From positions 372,001 to 436,000 of the forward strand of contig JAHNUO010000009.1 in NCBI GenBank assembly GCA_019787685.1: a stretch of 64,000 nt of DNA, in the 5' to 3' direction. This DNA comes from Chiua virens. Its lineage: Eukaryota > Basidiomycota > Agaricomycetes > Boletales > Boletaceae. Position numbers and translations under genes: made by a program. Shown piece by piece: positions 1 through 11,961 of the stretch. The notes beneath the pieces are model-generated. The model did no database searches, was not told the origin of the DNA, and saw nothing but the letters and a program-made list of their open reading frames with translations. Numbering within the stretch: the first letter of the stretch is position 1; each line of letters starts with the position of its first letter.

Positions 1-3000
1 ATCAGGGCTTATCTTTTCGCAGGTTAATCGGATGTGCTCGAGTTTGACGGACCAAGTGCGGTCTATCGCCAAGGTCACAACTGCGGTAGCCAAGGGTGAC
101 TTGACCCAGAAGATTGAAATCCAGGTCGAGGGTGAAATGTCGACACTGAAGGGGACTGTCAATTCCATGGTTGACCAGCTCAGTGCATTCGCATCTGAAG
201 TGACCCGTGTCGCTTTGGAAGTCGGAACTCAGGGTATCTTGGGTGGTCAGGCTCGCGTCGAGGGTGTTCAAGGAACCTGGGCAGATCTGACACGCAATGT
301 CAACGTAAGGTTTTCCCAAGTCAGGTCGGTGGACCGTCTGATAACACACGTGCATGCAGAAAATGGCTAGTAATTTGACCGATCAAGTGCGTTCCATCTC
401 GGAAGTCACAAAGGCTGTCGCGTTGGGTGACTTGAGCAAGGTCGTCAACGTCGATGTCCAAGGAGAGATGCTTGATTTGAAGATGACTGTCAATTCTATG
501 GTTGCCCAGTTATCAACTCTTGCGAACGAGGTTACTCGAGTGTCACTGGAAGTTGGCACGGAGGGTATCTTGGGAGGCCAGTCCTATGTACCCGATGTTC
601 AGGGAATGTGGAAGGTTCGTCACCGTTGTCAAATATATTCTGAGCCTGGACTCACATGAACCTCCGTAGGTCTTGACGGACAACGTTAACTTGATGGCCA
701 TGAATTTGACCAACCAAGTGCGTTCCATCGCTGAGGTTACCAAGGCTGTCGCTGCCGGCGATTTGACAAGGAAGATCGAGGTCGATGTTCGTGGCGAAAT
801 CAAGGAGTTGAAAGAAACTGTGAATGGCATGACCGAGAGCCTAAGCTTATTCGCCGATGAAGTCACTCGTGTTGCAAGGGAAGTCGGTACGGAGGGACGA
901 TTGGGTGGACAAGCCCGCGTGACCAATGTGGGCGGTACCTGGAAGGTGAGTTTGCTTGTGGTGGATGCATGCAGCCATTTTTTGAAAGAGGTTGCTTGCA
1001 GGATCTTACGGACAATGTCAACGTCATGGCTGCCAACGTGAGTAAATGTCATTTCCAATCTCGCCTGCGCTCACGGACGATGCGTCAGTTAACCCTGCAA
1101 GTTCGGACGATCGCCGTTGCCACAGTATGTTGACCACCGATTTTCAAATTTCCATCAATCGAGCTAAATTTCCTACAGACTGCTGTCGCTCGTGGAGACC
1201 TGACGCAACAGATCACTGGTGTCTCGGTCTCCGGAGAGATGTTGAGTTTGGTGAACACTATCAACGACATGATTGCCCAGTTGGCCATCTTCGCCAAGGA
1301 AGTCAAGAAAGTCGCCTTCGAAGTCGGTACGGAAGGTAAACTGGGTGTTCAAGCAGAAGTGGGCAACGTCCAGGGTATCTGGCAGGAAATCACGTGCGTT
1401 ATTCCTTCATTATGTGCTTTTTGTTGTTGAGCGACTGTTTGCTCGTGATACAGGATGTCGGTTAACACCATGGCCGGAAACCTGACCACTCAAGTCCGTG
1501 GATTTGCCCAGATTTCCGCAGCAGCCATGGACGGTGATTTCACTCGGTTCATCACGGTAGAGGCGAGTGGTGAGATGGACTCGTTGAAGACGCAGATCAA
1601 CCAGATGGTGTTCAACTTGCGTGACTCCATCCAGAAGAATACCGCTGCGAGAGAAGCTGCAGAGTTGGCGAATAGGTCCAAGTCCGAGTTCTTGGCGAAT
1701 ATGTCGCACGAAATCCGGTATGAATCCCGTTTCTGATTGTCAATGCCTGTGGGTGGCTCACATGGATAAAGAACACCAATGAACGGTATCATTGGGATGA
1801 CAGAGTTGACTCTTGACTCGGATCTGAACAGATCACAGAGGGAGAGTTTATTATTAGTCCACTCGCTGGCCCGTTCGCTGTTACTGATCATTGATGATAT
1901 ATTGGATATTTCCAAAAGTAGGTCCTCACGTTCTGATAAGCGTTCCAAACTCATGTGTTGTGCAGTTGAGGCAGGCCGTATGACTATGGAAGCAGTTTCC
2001 TATTCCCTCCGCCAGACAGTATTCGGCATTCTGAAGACTCTGGTCGTCCGTGCATCACAGAATAATTTGGACCTCACCTACGACGTGGACCCTGACATTC
2101 CGGATCAGCTGATTGGTGATTCCCTGCGGTTACGACAGGTCATCACGAATCTTGTTGGCAACGCCATCAAGTTTACACCTTCGAAAGTAACGCGCAAAGG
2201 TCACGTTGCCCTCAGCACGCGACTCCTTGCCCTTGATGACCAGAGTGTCACCCTGGAGTTCTGTGTCACCGATACGGGCATAGGTATTGCCAAAGACAAA
2301 TTGAATCTCATCTTCGATACCTTCTGCCAAGCAGATGGTTCAACTACACGTGTACGTGTCCACCCTGTTTTCGCAACCGAAACAGAATTTAATCACCGTT
2401 GTTTGGGTCGCAGGAATACGGTGGAACGGGTCTAGGCCTTTCAATTTCCAAACGCCTTGTCAACCTCATGCAAGGTAACATGTGGGTGGAAAGTGAAGTT
2501 GCCAAGGGCAGCAAGTTCTTCTTCACGATCACTTCGCAAATTAGCCAAAGCCCGATGGAGCACACGTTGCAAAAGATGCAACCATTCCAGAGACGTGCGA
2601 TCATGTTCGCCGATACATTATGCGATACCACAGGCGTTGTCAGCAGAATTCAAGAAGCTTGGTCTCAAGGCGTACATTATCCACGACATTCCCGAAATCT
2701 CGGATAAGGAACGCTGTCCTCACTTTGATACCATTGTCGTGGATTCTCTCACGATGGTATGCTGTGTCAACTTCTCTTGTAGTCAAAACATTCTAACCTC
2801 GTGTTGCATAGACGGAAAGTATAAGAGAGTATGAGCACCTTCGGTACATTCCGATCGTCTTGTTGGCACCTTCGATGCCAAGACTCAACCGTAAGTGTAG
2901 CCAGCAATTCGAACTATTTTTGTTTCTCTCAACCTCCACCGTCGTTTAGTCAAGTGGTGCTTAGACAATAGCATCAGTTCCCAAGTCACAACCCCTGTGA

Positions 3001-3691
3001 CAGCACAGGATCTTGCGGCCGCCTTGATTTCAGCCCTGGAGTCGAACACTGTATCCCCTGTGGCTGCGCCGAATGATATCGTCTTTGACATCCTCCTAGC
3101 CGAGGATAACATGGTCAACCAGAAGCTGGCCGTGAAAATCCTGGAGAAATATGGTCACTCTGTAGAGATAGCCGAGAACGGTAGTTTAGCCGTCGACGCG
3201 TTCAAGACGAGAGTTCAGCTGAGCAAGCCGTTTGACTATCATTCTTGTAAGTCTTGCTCCGACTCGGGATCAATCTATGCTTGACTCAGTGTATTAGATG
3301 GATGTGTCGATGCCGTTCATGGGAGGGATGGAAGCCACGGAGCTCATTCGAGCCTACGAAATGCACAGAGGACTCTTGCGGACGCCGATCATTGCACTTA
3401 CTGCACACGCCAGTGCGTTTGCCTGAATGTCTTGTGGATTCTCAAACTGATAGTCTCCTAGTGATTGGTGACCGTGAAAGATGTTTACAGGCTGGCATGG
3501 ACGACCATATTACGAGTACGTACCTTGATTATCCCTTCGCTGGAACATTCCCAACTAATCGTCTTCCATTTGAAGAACCATTGCGACGCGGTGATCTCTT
3601 GAACTCGATCAACAAGCTCGCTGGCGAGCGCGCTCAGCTTTCGAAACAGCACCACCTGTTGCAGAGACCCCCCGCACTCATGGCGCCATAG
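1..3691 (+). CDS. NIK1: Group III hybrid histidine kinase, 5' end cut by window
   Basis: Cytosolic osmosensing hybrid kinase upstream of the HOG MAPK pathway; in fungi this class is the target of phenylpyrrole and dicarboximide fungicides (family knowledge). About 15 exons are visible: 23-304, 360-614, 670-945, 1002-1037, 1089-1124, 1179-1393, 1454-1717, 1772-1917, 1966-2351, 2414-2756, 2812-2890, 2950-3246, 3298-3412, 3462-3515 and 3576-3691. Five ~92-residue HAMP repeats come first, each with the pattern LTxQVRxIAxVTxAVAxGDL. Then come the H-box ([18 protein letters not shown], split by an intron), the N-box [10 protein letters not shown]1 DTGIGI and G2 GTGLGLSIS. The receiver domain has AEDNMVNQ, the acceptor Asp in MDVSMP and Lys in TKPL. 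Two apparent +1 shifts (near 2641 and 3236) break the kinase-receiver linker and the receiver. The N-terminus lies upstream. Confidence 0.93.
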
Positions 3692-4527
3692 GAAACGTCA
3701 ATTCTTGCAATACCTTAACGCTGTTCTCTTTTACCTCACTCCGCGATATCCTATCTGTCACTCTGTTTGTTTGTCATCTACTGTAGCATCATGATATCTG
3801 TCTCTATGCCTCCAGAACTCGTAACTCTACGCCCCTTCGACTGTATCAGTTCTCGACTGACATTTCGTGGTCACTCGATGTATACATGATGATTATCGCG
3901 CTTTTCGTCTTGCTATTTTGTGTTCTATGCCGCTCGTGGATTGTATATTGAAGTGTATGTCACGATTCTCCACCGATCAATCGATCATGCTCAGCGAGCA
4001 TCAAGACATCAAGACAGATTTGACTTGCCGTATACCGACGGACCAACAGGATTGGCTTCAATCAGTGACGGCACCGACGGAGGCAAAATGTCAAAAGTCA
4101 ACATGTTATTGCTTGGGGACGGCGTCATTCCTTCGCCAAGACTTTTACGAGAGACTCGAGTGGAGCCATCATTTGGATTCCACTCAGACATGTGTTCGCT
4201 CTGGACGCTTGTTCCTAACGCCGCACGCATGTATACGACCGGTAACTAAATAATAACCAAGGCGCACTCGCCACCTGTGGTTGGTCCTTGTCGCAGAAAA
4301 TATTAGAGTGAAACGAGTGGAAAGCTTATCATTGCGATGTTGGGGTGTATGGTAGAACCGATGCGTTAGGCAACGTCATTATTGACAGGCTTGTGTCGTT
4401 CGATCGCCAAACTTATGCGCAGGGGGAAGCGGACGTTCGTCCACCCTCGTGGTATATTCACCACCCACTTGAGCGCATGGAGTGACCGGGAGAAAGGATG
4501 CGTCCTAGTGCGATCAAATTTTATTTC
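3692..4527. other. Intergenic region, no supported gene
   Basis: Presumed 3' UTR of the histidine kinase followed by the 3' UTR of the minus-strand gene that ends at 4528. The ORFs here show no family signature, no plausible splice structure and no strong codon pattern. Confidence 0.6.
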
Positions 4528-5204
4528 TTAGAAGTACAAGAACGCGGTAGCAATCCCGAAGAGAACGACGACGCAGGCAGCCATATTCCCGGTGCCGAGG
4601 GCACCACCGGATTTAGTGGCACCGAGACCAGTCGAGCTGGGTGAGTTCGCATTGGTGGTGCTACTACCAGAGTTTGAACCACTACTACTGGAACCAGAAC
4701 TGCCGCTGAGCTAACGTGCAAAACAGATCGTCAACACATAGACGGGAGTGAAGAAGTGATACCTACCTTGAGGTTGCCGTTGCAAGCCTGGTTCCAGTTA
4801 TCGATGGCCGACTGGGCTGAGGATTCGACCGAGGGAGTGCTGCTGACGAGACAGTTCGCGCAATCTTGAAACTGGCTTCCGATCGAGGTGGTACACTTGC
4901 AGCTGGTAGTAGCACAGTTCTGAGCAAGCGCAAAAGTGTCAGTCCAAGCGGATCAAAAGGAAGATTGGGTAGACATACGCTCAAGGTGTTGATCACTTCA
5001 CAGGAAGACTGGCATGCAGGGGGGAGGTCGCCGGTGTCATTGCCCGGACTCTGACGGACAGCGAGTCCACTTCCACCTGGGGTAGAACTCGAAAGTGAGG
5101 CTGGGATTACCAACTGTCAGGACAGTTATTGACGTCAAGAAAATACATCACTTGCCGTGAGAAATGACAGGAATGACATAAAGGAGAGGAGAGATTTGAA
5201 CCAT
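4528..5204 (-). CDS. Small secreted, probably GPI-anchored cysteine-rich protein
   Basis: Four exons on the minus strand: 5156-5204, 4979-5100, 4767-4919 and 4528-4710, giving 168 residues. The N-terminus MVQISPLLYVIPVISHA looks like a signal peptide. The middle has Cys spacing CxxxC, then NCATTSCKC, then DCANC and QACNG, followed by a Ser/Gly-rich stretch. It ends in a hydrophobic segment (AACVVVLFGIATAFLYF) typical of a GPI-attachment signal. The first intron (5101-5155) only keeps frame if a GC donor (GCAAGT) is used. The overall plan matches small cell-wall proteins common in agaricomycetes, but I do not recognise a named family. Expected location is the cell wall or plasma-membrane outer face. 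Confidence 0.7.
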
Positions 5205-5995
5205 TGTGAGGCGGAAGTGGATCGAAAGTAAGGAAATGTTGAAGGAAAAATTGCGTGAACGATGTCGCCTTTTTATACCAAGGGGTCACGTCGGTTGACC
5301 CTTTTGACCACGACAAGACTCACTCACGAGTCAATCTGCAGCTTGACCTCGGCTGGGATGCATTACGGCGTGCGGCAGTGGATTTCCCGCTGTAACCCTT
5401 AGACTGAACGAAGGTGTGCAGGTCAATTCGAAATCTACAATCATCGACGGCGGACAAACTAGTGATTCCCAGACAGGCCCGGATGCAGTTGACAGGATTG
5501 CAAACTTTCCGCTGTTCCAGTTATGGTTTTCACAAGCACTGCCAAATGCATGTGGAGCCGTCGGCACCCGTTGACTTGTTGACATCGTGTTCCTTGGCGA
5601 TATTGTCTGAGATGTAACCATATCAACAATACTTTGAGCGACGGCTATGTGACAAGAAAGCGGAGCGGGAAGACCTGCCACTTGAATTAGGATCCACCGA
5701 TCATGACCAATGATTTTCTCAGCATTAGTTGAACCGGCATAATCACTGCAGATATTCGCTGTTCACCATCTCCCGTTCCCAAATCCAGGATCACCACGAC
5801 GGTGGACGGAGCCTGAGGTGAGTGAGGTGAGCAGTAATTTGTCAGAAGTGAGCGGGCTGTCTTAGACTTACACCTTTGTCTTCGCCTGGGACCCGTGCCT
5901 AGAATATGTCCGACTTGAACGCAAAATCCTAGGTAGCTAATTGTCGCAACTTTTTTGCGCGGCTGAACTTGTTACCATAAATTACCATGTGATCG
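5205..5995. other. Intergenic region upstream of the GPI-type gene
   Basis: Contains the presumed promoter of the minus-strand gene starting at 5204. No coding signature, tandem repeat or RNA gene was recognised. Confidence 0.5.
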
Positions 5996-5997
5996 TA

Positions 5998-6784
5998 CAG
6001 TGAGCCCCGGGCACTTGAGCCACCACGGTCACTTGAGCCAATCGACTTTCACGCGCACCATTCATATCAGAGCAGTACCACAACTACAGTAGCATGTCAG
6101 GAACGTATATAGGAAGCCATGGAAATTAATAGAGTCTACACTGTTGTCTGAACATGAGTAATTGCTGAAAATGTGTGTGAAAGTGAGCATTTGTGTGTAA
6201 TACGAGTGCATGTTAGACATGAACAGCACCTCATGTCACAGAGACTTCGCATTCAGCCATTAATGACATGTTCTGAATGATTAATCCATTATTAGTGGAC
6301 GGGATAACTTGCCAGCAACATGCCGATTGAGTATCCATTTTGTTTGTTTATCTTGTCTTATCAGTCCCAAGATCTTATCAGTAAGTATCTACAACAGCAT
6401 CGGACAATGCTCAACCTCATCAAATTTTAGGTGCTACACATTTTGTTACCATATACTACTCAAAGCACACCCCAATTGTTGGCTGTGCATGCTCCATCAG
6501 CAAGAAAAAACATCAATGATCATGGATAAGATGGCTTTCCCACAACAAATAATCACATAAGCTGTTGATATACTACTTTTGGACTGGCTCAAGTGACCGG
6601 TGATGCTGCGATAACACAACGAAAAAAATCCTGCATTCTCCCTGCATGGATGGTCACTATTTTTTTTGTGCACACAGTTTATGTTTAAAGAATGATATTT
6701 AAACCATTTGATCTAATTTATTTGTTGCTGTTGCATGTTGAAACGCATATACATTTTGCTGGCTCAAGTGACCGGGGATCACTG
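5998..6784. mobile_element. Non-autonomous TA-flanked inverted-repeat element (Tc1/mariner-pogo-like MITE)
   Basis: The 24-bp ends are inverted repeats. The left end (5998-6021) reads CAGTGAGCCCCGGGCACTTG then AGCC. The right end (6761-6784), reverse complemented, reads CAGTGATCCCCGGTCACTTG then AGCC, so 22 of 24 match. Both ends are flanked by TA (5996-5997 and 6785-6786), the target duplication of Tc1/mariner/pogo transposons. Second copies of the CACTTGAGCC motif lie just inside each end (6027-6040 and 6586-6600). The interior is AT-rich with no transposase-sized ORF, so the 787-bp element would need a transposase in trans. Superfamily assignment rests on the TA duplication and CAGTG ends. 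Confidence 0.75.
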
Positions 6785-6786
6785 TA

Positions 6787-7284
6787 TCTTCAGTGCTCAT
6801 GCAAATTCGACAAAATTATATAATTTTTCTCATTGAAATGCCCATTATCGTGACTTATAATGAACATTGTAATGTTCAAAAAAGGATTAGCAGACCTTAT
6901 AAGGCAGTCGTAAGGGGTGGTAAGCTGGCGGCATTATCATGGCCGAAAAAAAGTTGCAACAATTGCCTTCCTTACTAGTCTGGTACTTAGACGTTATGGA
7001 ACCTGCGAGCAATATTAATGATTCGAGCACCCTAACCTCATTTGGTCGTAGTGCCTTCTCCAAGCGCAAGCGCTGGGCTTTCCTCGCCGGTTGTTGAATA
7101 GACGTAGAAGTCTTTTTCGAATTTCGATCGGCGAACTGCTGCGAGAAAGCCCCTGATTGTGATGCAATGATCCTCGAGTCCAACAAATACATACAATTTT
7201 TTTTCCTCTGTATCTACATAAATGCGATGCGAGGTTTGTACGAGATCTCCTTTTCCTTTTCTCTCCTGGACGCATCACCAAACC
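6787..7284. other. Short intergenic region / viperin-like gene promoter
   Basis: About 500 bp between the inverted-repeat element and the viperin-like start codon. Pyrimidine-rich runs lie just upstream of the ATG (7190-7285). No clear TATA box or known regulatory motif was identified. Confidence 0.5.
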
Positions 7285-8427
7285 ATGGAGTGGCTCCAGT
7301 CCTCTCTTCCGTCATTCTCACTTTCTTCACTTCATTCCCTATCGATTTTGTTGCCAGACCAAAAGCCCGGATTCACTCCAGTCTCCGTGAACTGGTTTCC
7401 GCATCGCGTTTGCAACTACAAATGCGATTTTTGCTTTCACACCTCCACGAATGACTACATCCTTCCCTTTGACGATGCGAAACGCGCGCTGCGTCTCCTT
7501 GCCGATGCCGGGATGAAGAAACTCAACATCAGCGGCGGAGAGCCTTTCCTCCAAGCAAAGTACATCGGAGAGGTGTTCAAGTACTGCAAAAGGGAGCTCG
7601 GGTTAGAATCGTGTTCCGTCGTGTGCAACGGGTCCAAAGTGACGGAGAAGTGGCTCGAGACGTACGGTAAATATCTCGACGTCATCGCCATCTCCTGCGA
7701 TTCCTTCGACACCGAAACAAACCTCAAGCAGGGAAGAGCGGAAAACGGTACTGCTACCACACACATTGACAAGGTCTTCACGGTCGCGCGGTGGGCGAAA
7801 GATCGGAATATCAAAGTGAAAATCAATACGGTCGTGACGATGTAAGCACATACCTTCCCTACTCCGCTTCAAGCTGATTGCAACTTGGTTAGCAACAACT
7901 GGGAGGAGGATATGAATGACCGAATTGAGGAGATTGGGCCTGTCCGGTGGAAGGTTCGTCGTTAGCATTTACATAATGATATGGTTACGTCGGTTAAATC
8001 CCGCACCAGGTGTTCCAAGTTTTGCTCCTCGACTCGGAGAACACAGGGCCAGATACCAATTCACTTCGCGATGCGCGCCACTTGACGATCACCAAGGAAC
8101 AATATCAAGCGTTCCTCGACAGGCACGCGCAGCAAAAGTCTCTCGTCCCGGAGGACAATGATGCGATGAAGGATTCGTATCTGCTTATCGATGAAAAGAT
8201 GCGGTGCGTGTGTGCTTGCTTGCAAATCATTCACAGAATGATGATCCTCGTGGTGTCTTAGCTTCTTAGATTGTAGCGGTGGTGGCAAGAAGCCGGGTAG
8301 GTCAATTCTGGAGGTCGGCGTAGAGACGGCGCTTCTCGATTCGGGCTTCGATGAAAAGACTTTCCTGGACCGTGGCGGGATATTCGAATGGACGAAGGAG
8401 CCCGAACAACAAGCCTCGGATTGGTGA
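7285..8427 (+). CDS. RSAD2: Viperin homologue (radical SAM ddhNTP synthase)
   Basis: Four exons: 7285-7841, 7893-7953, 8010-8203 and 8262-8427; 325 residues, against 361 in human viperin. The start sits in a good context (ACCATGG). A short hydrophobic or amphipathic N-terminus precedes the radical SAM motif CxxxCxxC as CNYKCDFC (Cys43, Cys47, Cys50). The SGGEPFLQ motif follows at residues 83-90. Further viperin blocks are AISCDSFD, INNWEEDM, GPVRWKVFQ, LVPEDND, MKDSYL and GVETALLDSGFDEK. The protein ends in Trp (SDW), the position animal viperins use for FeS-cluster delivery. Animal and microbial viperins convert CTP or related nucleotides to 3'-deoxy-3',4'-didehydro nucleotides that stop viral polymerases. 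That activity is inferred here, not shown. No frameshift is present, and no nucleotide kinase gene is adjacent. Confidence 0.94.
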
Positions 8428-10335
8428 TGGAAAGCTGATGTTCTATGGGATAGAATGGGGAAAAGCACTACAGTGGTGGTAGATTGACACGTCTTCATCT
8501 CAATGTGTGCTGCAAAGTTTCGCGTCTGACTTGTCCAATTGCATGTTTTTTGAGTCAAGGGGAAGGAAGGATTAATGCGAGCCTCACAAACGAGGTGGTC
8601 CAACAGCATGCGACGCCCTTGGAATCAAAGACGCGCACTACCGCTGGACGCACCTTATTCTCGATGTCGATGGAAAAACGACTTGCCCACGCTGCTTCCT
8701 TGAGATATAATGATCGTGTCCAATGCATGCAAGGGCGCAAGCGATCAAGCAGGGCTCAAGGGGCGACGATTTGTTCCAGCTGGGCATCTCGCGTGCTACC
8801 TTGCAATGGGCTTGAAGCTCGAAAGGAAACATCAATAGGTGTTTCTCGCGGTCGCGCTGATTCCTCGATCTAGACATCTCGTGTGCCAGCTTACTTACAA
8901 GGTCGGAGGGGTGATTAATTAGCATTTCTTGGGATCCCATCGATTTGTCGATATAGACAGCTCGCGAGCTGCGCGTCGCGTCATTTCGTTCGCTCGGGCA
9001 TCTTGCCTGCCTTTCAGCTCGGTGTCGAGCGCCATCGGGTCCCGCGGGAACGATCAGTGATAAACAAAGGAGTGCACCTTGATCGCGTCGGTTCGTCGAT
9101 CAGGCAACTCGCGTGCCATTTCATGTGGTCTTCGATTCGGCGGGTTAAAAGGCGACTGCACGGTCATGAGTACCATGTCGTGGTAAAAGTTGTCGTGAAG
9201 ATCCGTTCATTCGGGCAACTCGCGTGCCTTCTTGAGGGGGGGTTGAGCATCAGAGTGTCGTTGATCTGAACATTTCGCAAGCCATCTCGTGCACCGTCTT
9301 CCCTGCAGGTTGAGCGAAATCGCACATATACAGGGCAACTCGCGTGCTTTCTTTCCTTGTCCTTCAGGTTAATCGTGTTGATTTCTTGATTTGAGCATCT
9401 CGCGTGCTAACTCGCGTAGAAGTTGAACGTCCTGAATGCTGAGCGTTGATGTCGAGGTGGTGGCATCCAGATGGTAGTAGTGGGTGAAACGTCGAAGGCA
9501 ACCAGAAAAGCGTTCGTCATCGATTGCGGCGGGAGAGGAAAGGAGTATGAGCAAGAAGTTGAATGGGAGGAATCAAACGTCGTCGAGTTTAAATACCCAT
9601 AAATGTGAGGGGGCTGACAATCCAGGCGTCTCCACTCAATCCACACTTTGGTCCACACCGAGCGTCGTCGCGCAGCCCACATCTCGATTCCTTTGTTCAA
9701 ATTCAAAGCGTGATAGCAAAGCAACAAGTCGAAACCATGCCGCTTTAACGGAGTAGTCCACAATCCGCTTTGAACAAGAATTTCGGCCCACAGCAGCTGT
9801 CCCCTTTATGCATCCACCTGGTTGTCAAGGCACGTGTCACGTCAAAGGAGCACAAGCGAAGTTGGATACACCAGCTTAAAGGCTAGGTCTTCACTATGTC
9901 ACTGTCTAGTCGGGTCTACCGGGAGAAATGACACTCACTGGCGCGACCTCATTCAAAGCATCCCGTTCCCGTCTCAGTATGATCCATGATTCATGAGTAC
10001 TGCAACCTTGACGATTAAATAACGCTGAGGGCTGAATGGTACAGAAGTTTAGATGATGATGGATGGAAGCCATGTCGTCAAGGAACCGACAAGGTTCGGT
10101 TATCGGGACGGGACACCGGGGCCGACGGGCCGCAACATTGACAAATCTCAAGTTTCTCACGATCAACAATTCTGATCTAGGTTTGTCCTGGACTATATTT
10201 GGAATATTTAGCATCGATGCTCAGCTATTGGTCCGTTATGTCGCCATCTCACGCTTCTTCGCTGGCACCGTATCATAATGGCCCTCATATTCGCAGTAGG
10301 ATCTGTCAGCATCCGTTTCTTCCCACCAACGCACC
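8428..10335. other. 1.9-kb gene-free region
   Basis: No ORF here shows family similarity or a credible splice structure. The left half carries the dispersed CTCGCGTGC-type repeats listed separately. The right half (about 9410-10335) holds nothing I can identify beyond the presumed promoter of the carrier-like gene. Confidence 0.55.
8782..9408 (+). repeat. Cluster of nine dispersed degenerate 16-bp repeats
   Basis: The core is GGGCAWCTCGCGTGCY, all in one orientation, starting at 8782, 8872, 8955, 8995, 9102, 9213, 9269, 9333 and 9393. Five copies keep CTCGCGTGC exactly (8782, 9102, 9213, 9333, 9393); the other four are degenerate. Spacing is irregular (40-111 bp), and some copies follow a CAGGTTRA-like word. 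This is neither a simple tandem array nor a CRISPR array, because intervening DNA varies in length and repeats diverge. It could be an array of protein-binding sites or the relic of a longer tandem repeat. Confidence 0.65.
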
Positions 10336-11763
10336 ATGTCAATGTCTGCGGGGGTGACTACCACTGACCCAGAGACCCAGCCTCTGTTGAGCCCCTCAGG
10401 AACAACCGATCATCACGACGAGGACCCGGCTTCTCGTATTCTGGGTAGCAGCGATGATGACACTATTGATACCGGCGCTTTGAAGCCGAGATCATGGTGG
10501 ACAATCGCGTTCCAGGGCGTCATTGTTCTCCTGTCGCTTATCGTGCTTGGCCTCTTCGTCAAGGGATTCATCGATGCAGACGACGTTGAGGTATGATTTT
10601 CATCTGGCATGGCGCTTGCGCTGAGTCTGCTCACGCATGGTCAATTCTGCACATCATAGTTTGACGTAGGCGGAGCACTCAAGAGTGCATTGGGTGGAGG
10701 ACTCAGTGGTGCTGCAGGTGCGCATGGAGTTTAGATTCGCATGGAACCTTGCTGATCCTTTCTAGCGATGGTCCTGCAGGTTTTGGCCCTCATGGTAATT
10801 CAGAAAAGCCTCTATGTCGACTATACTCAGTGCCTTCCTTCCACAGCCCTTGCGGACGGTGATGAACTACCAATACCGCTATGGTACGGTGACCACCGAA
10901 GCGATCAAGACACTCTATGCAGACGGTGGTTGGCCGAGGTACTACCAAGGCCTCGTTGCCGCGCTCATCCAGGGACCTGTATCGCGCTTCGGAGACACCG
11001 CAGCCAACGCGGGTATCCTCACTCTCTTGCAGAGCAATAAATTCATGAGACAACTCCCAACACTTGTCAAGACTGCTTTTGCAAGCGTGACCGCGGCGTG
11101 CTTTAGGATGCTTTTGACGCCCGTTGACACCATCAAGACTACCATGCAAACTCAAGGGAAAGGTGGCATAGCTTTGCTTAAAGCCAGGGTTAGTTGTGGA
11201 TCTGTGCGAGATGCAATCTCATGTTCGTCGATTTGGTGTCTAGGTCAAGAAATATGGCATCGGTTCCCTTTGGTACGGTGCCTTGGCAACAGCTGCAGCT
11301 ACGTTCATGGGTAATTATCCTGTGGGCACCTTCTCTTTGTGTTGTATTCTACCCGAGTTTGACTTGGTTTATTAGTGGTTTGGAACGTACAATTACCTTG
11401 ATGAAAACCTTCCTTTGCCGACTACCGTTTTCGAGAAGCTCGCCCGTTCCGCGGTCATCGGATTCGCAGCTTCCGTTGTTTCTGACAGTGTCTCGAATTC
11501 CCTGCGCGTGGTCAAGACTTACCGTCAAGTCAACGCAACCCGCATCGGTTATGTCGATGCTGCCCGTGCGGTGATTGCTGCTGACGGCGTCCAGGGTTTA
11601 TTTGGACGAGGCTTGAAAACGCGCATCCTGGCCAATGGTCTGCAGAGTATTATGTTCTCTGTGCTCTGGAAACTCTTTTTGGATTTGTGAGTGCCTGAAC
11701 TGGACACGTTACCGCGGATGCTGACCCTCGACACACAGATGGAATGAAAAGACAAAGGCGTAA
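10336..11763 (+). CDS. Mitochondrial-carrier-like membrane protein
   Basis: Seven exons (10336-10590, 10660-10717, 10766-10794, 10847-11188, 11244-11321, 11376-11686, 11739-11763) give 365 residues with an unbroken frame. The N-terminus is acidic and soluble, then a transmembrane segment (about residues 55-78) precedes the carrier-like core. Carrier signatures include TPVDTIKTTMQTQG (P-x-D-x-[IV]-K-T type), followed by a Gly/Trp-rich loop, and SNSLRVVKTYRQ. The length and the extra N-terminal helix fit the divergent carrier-like family of fungi, algae and plants more than a classical six-helix ADP/ATP-type carrier. The substrate cannot be read from the sequence. Confidence 0.82.
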
Positions 11764-11961
11764 TAAGGACCTTTGATGCCCATTAGACGTGTGGATACCG
11801 CATGATATCCTTGTTGATGAGATGTTGCTATCTTATGCTTCTTGATATCTGACACAAGTTTGTCACGTACCATTCATAAATGATTACGTGCACATAGTAC
11901 GTGCAAGGCCCTGATCAAAGCAGAATGAGATGGATAACCTTTTTCTGTCCGGTAATTTCAA

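Noticed and set aside
2640..3240. Programmed +1 frameshifting in the histidine kinase and other genes
   Set aside because: No shared slippery codon or stop context at the sites; the breaks occur in genes never known to use it, and a simple insertion bias explains them better.
8782..9408. CRISPR-like array
   Set aside because: Repeats diverge, spacing varies from 40 to 111 bp, and the host is a eukaryote.
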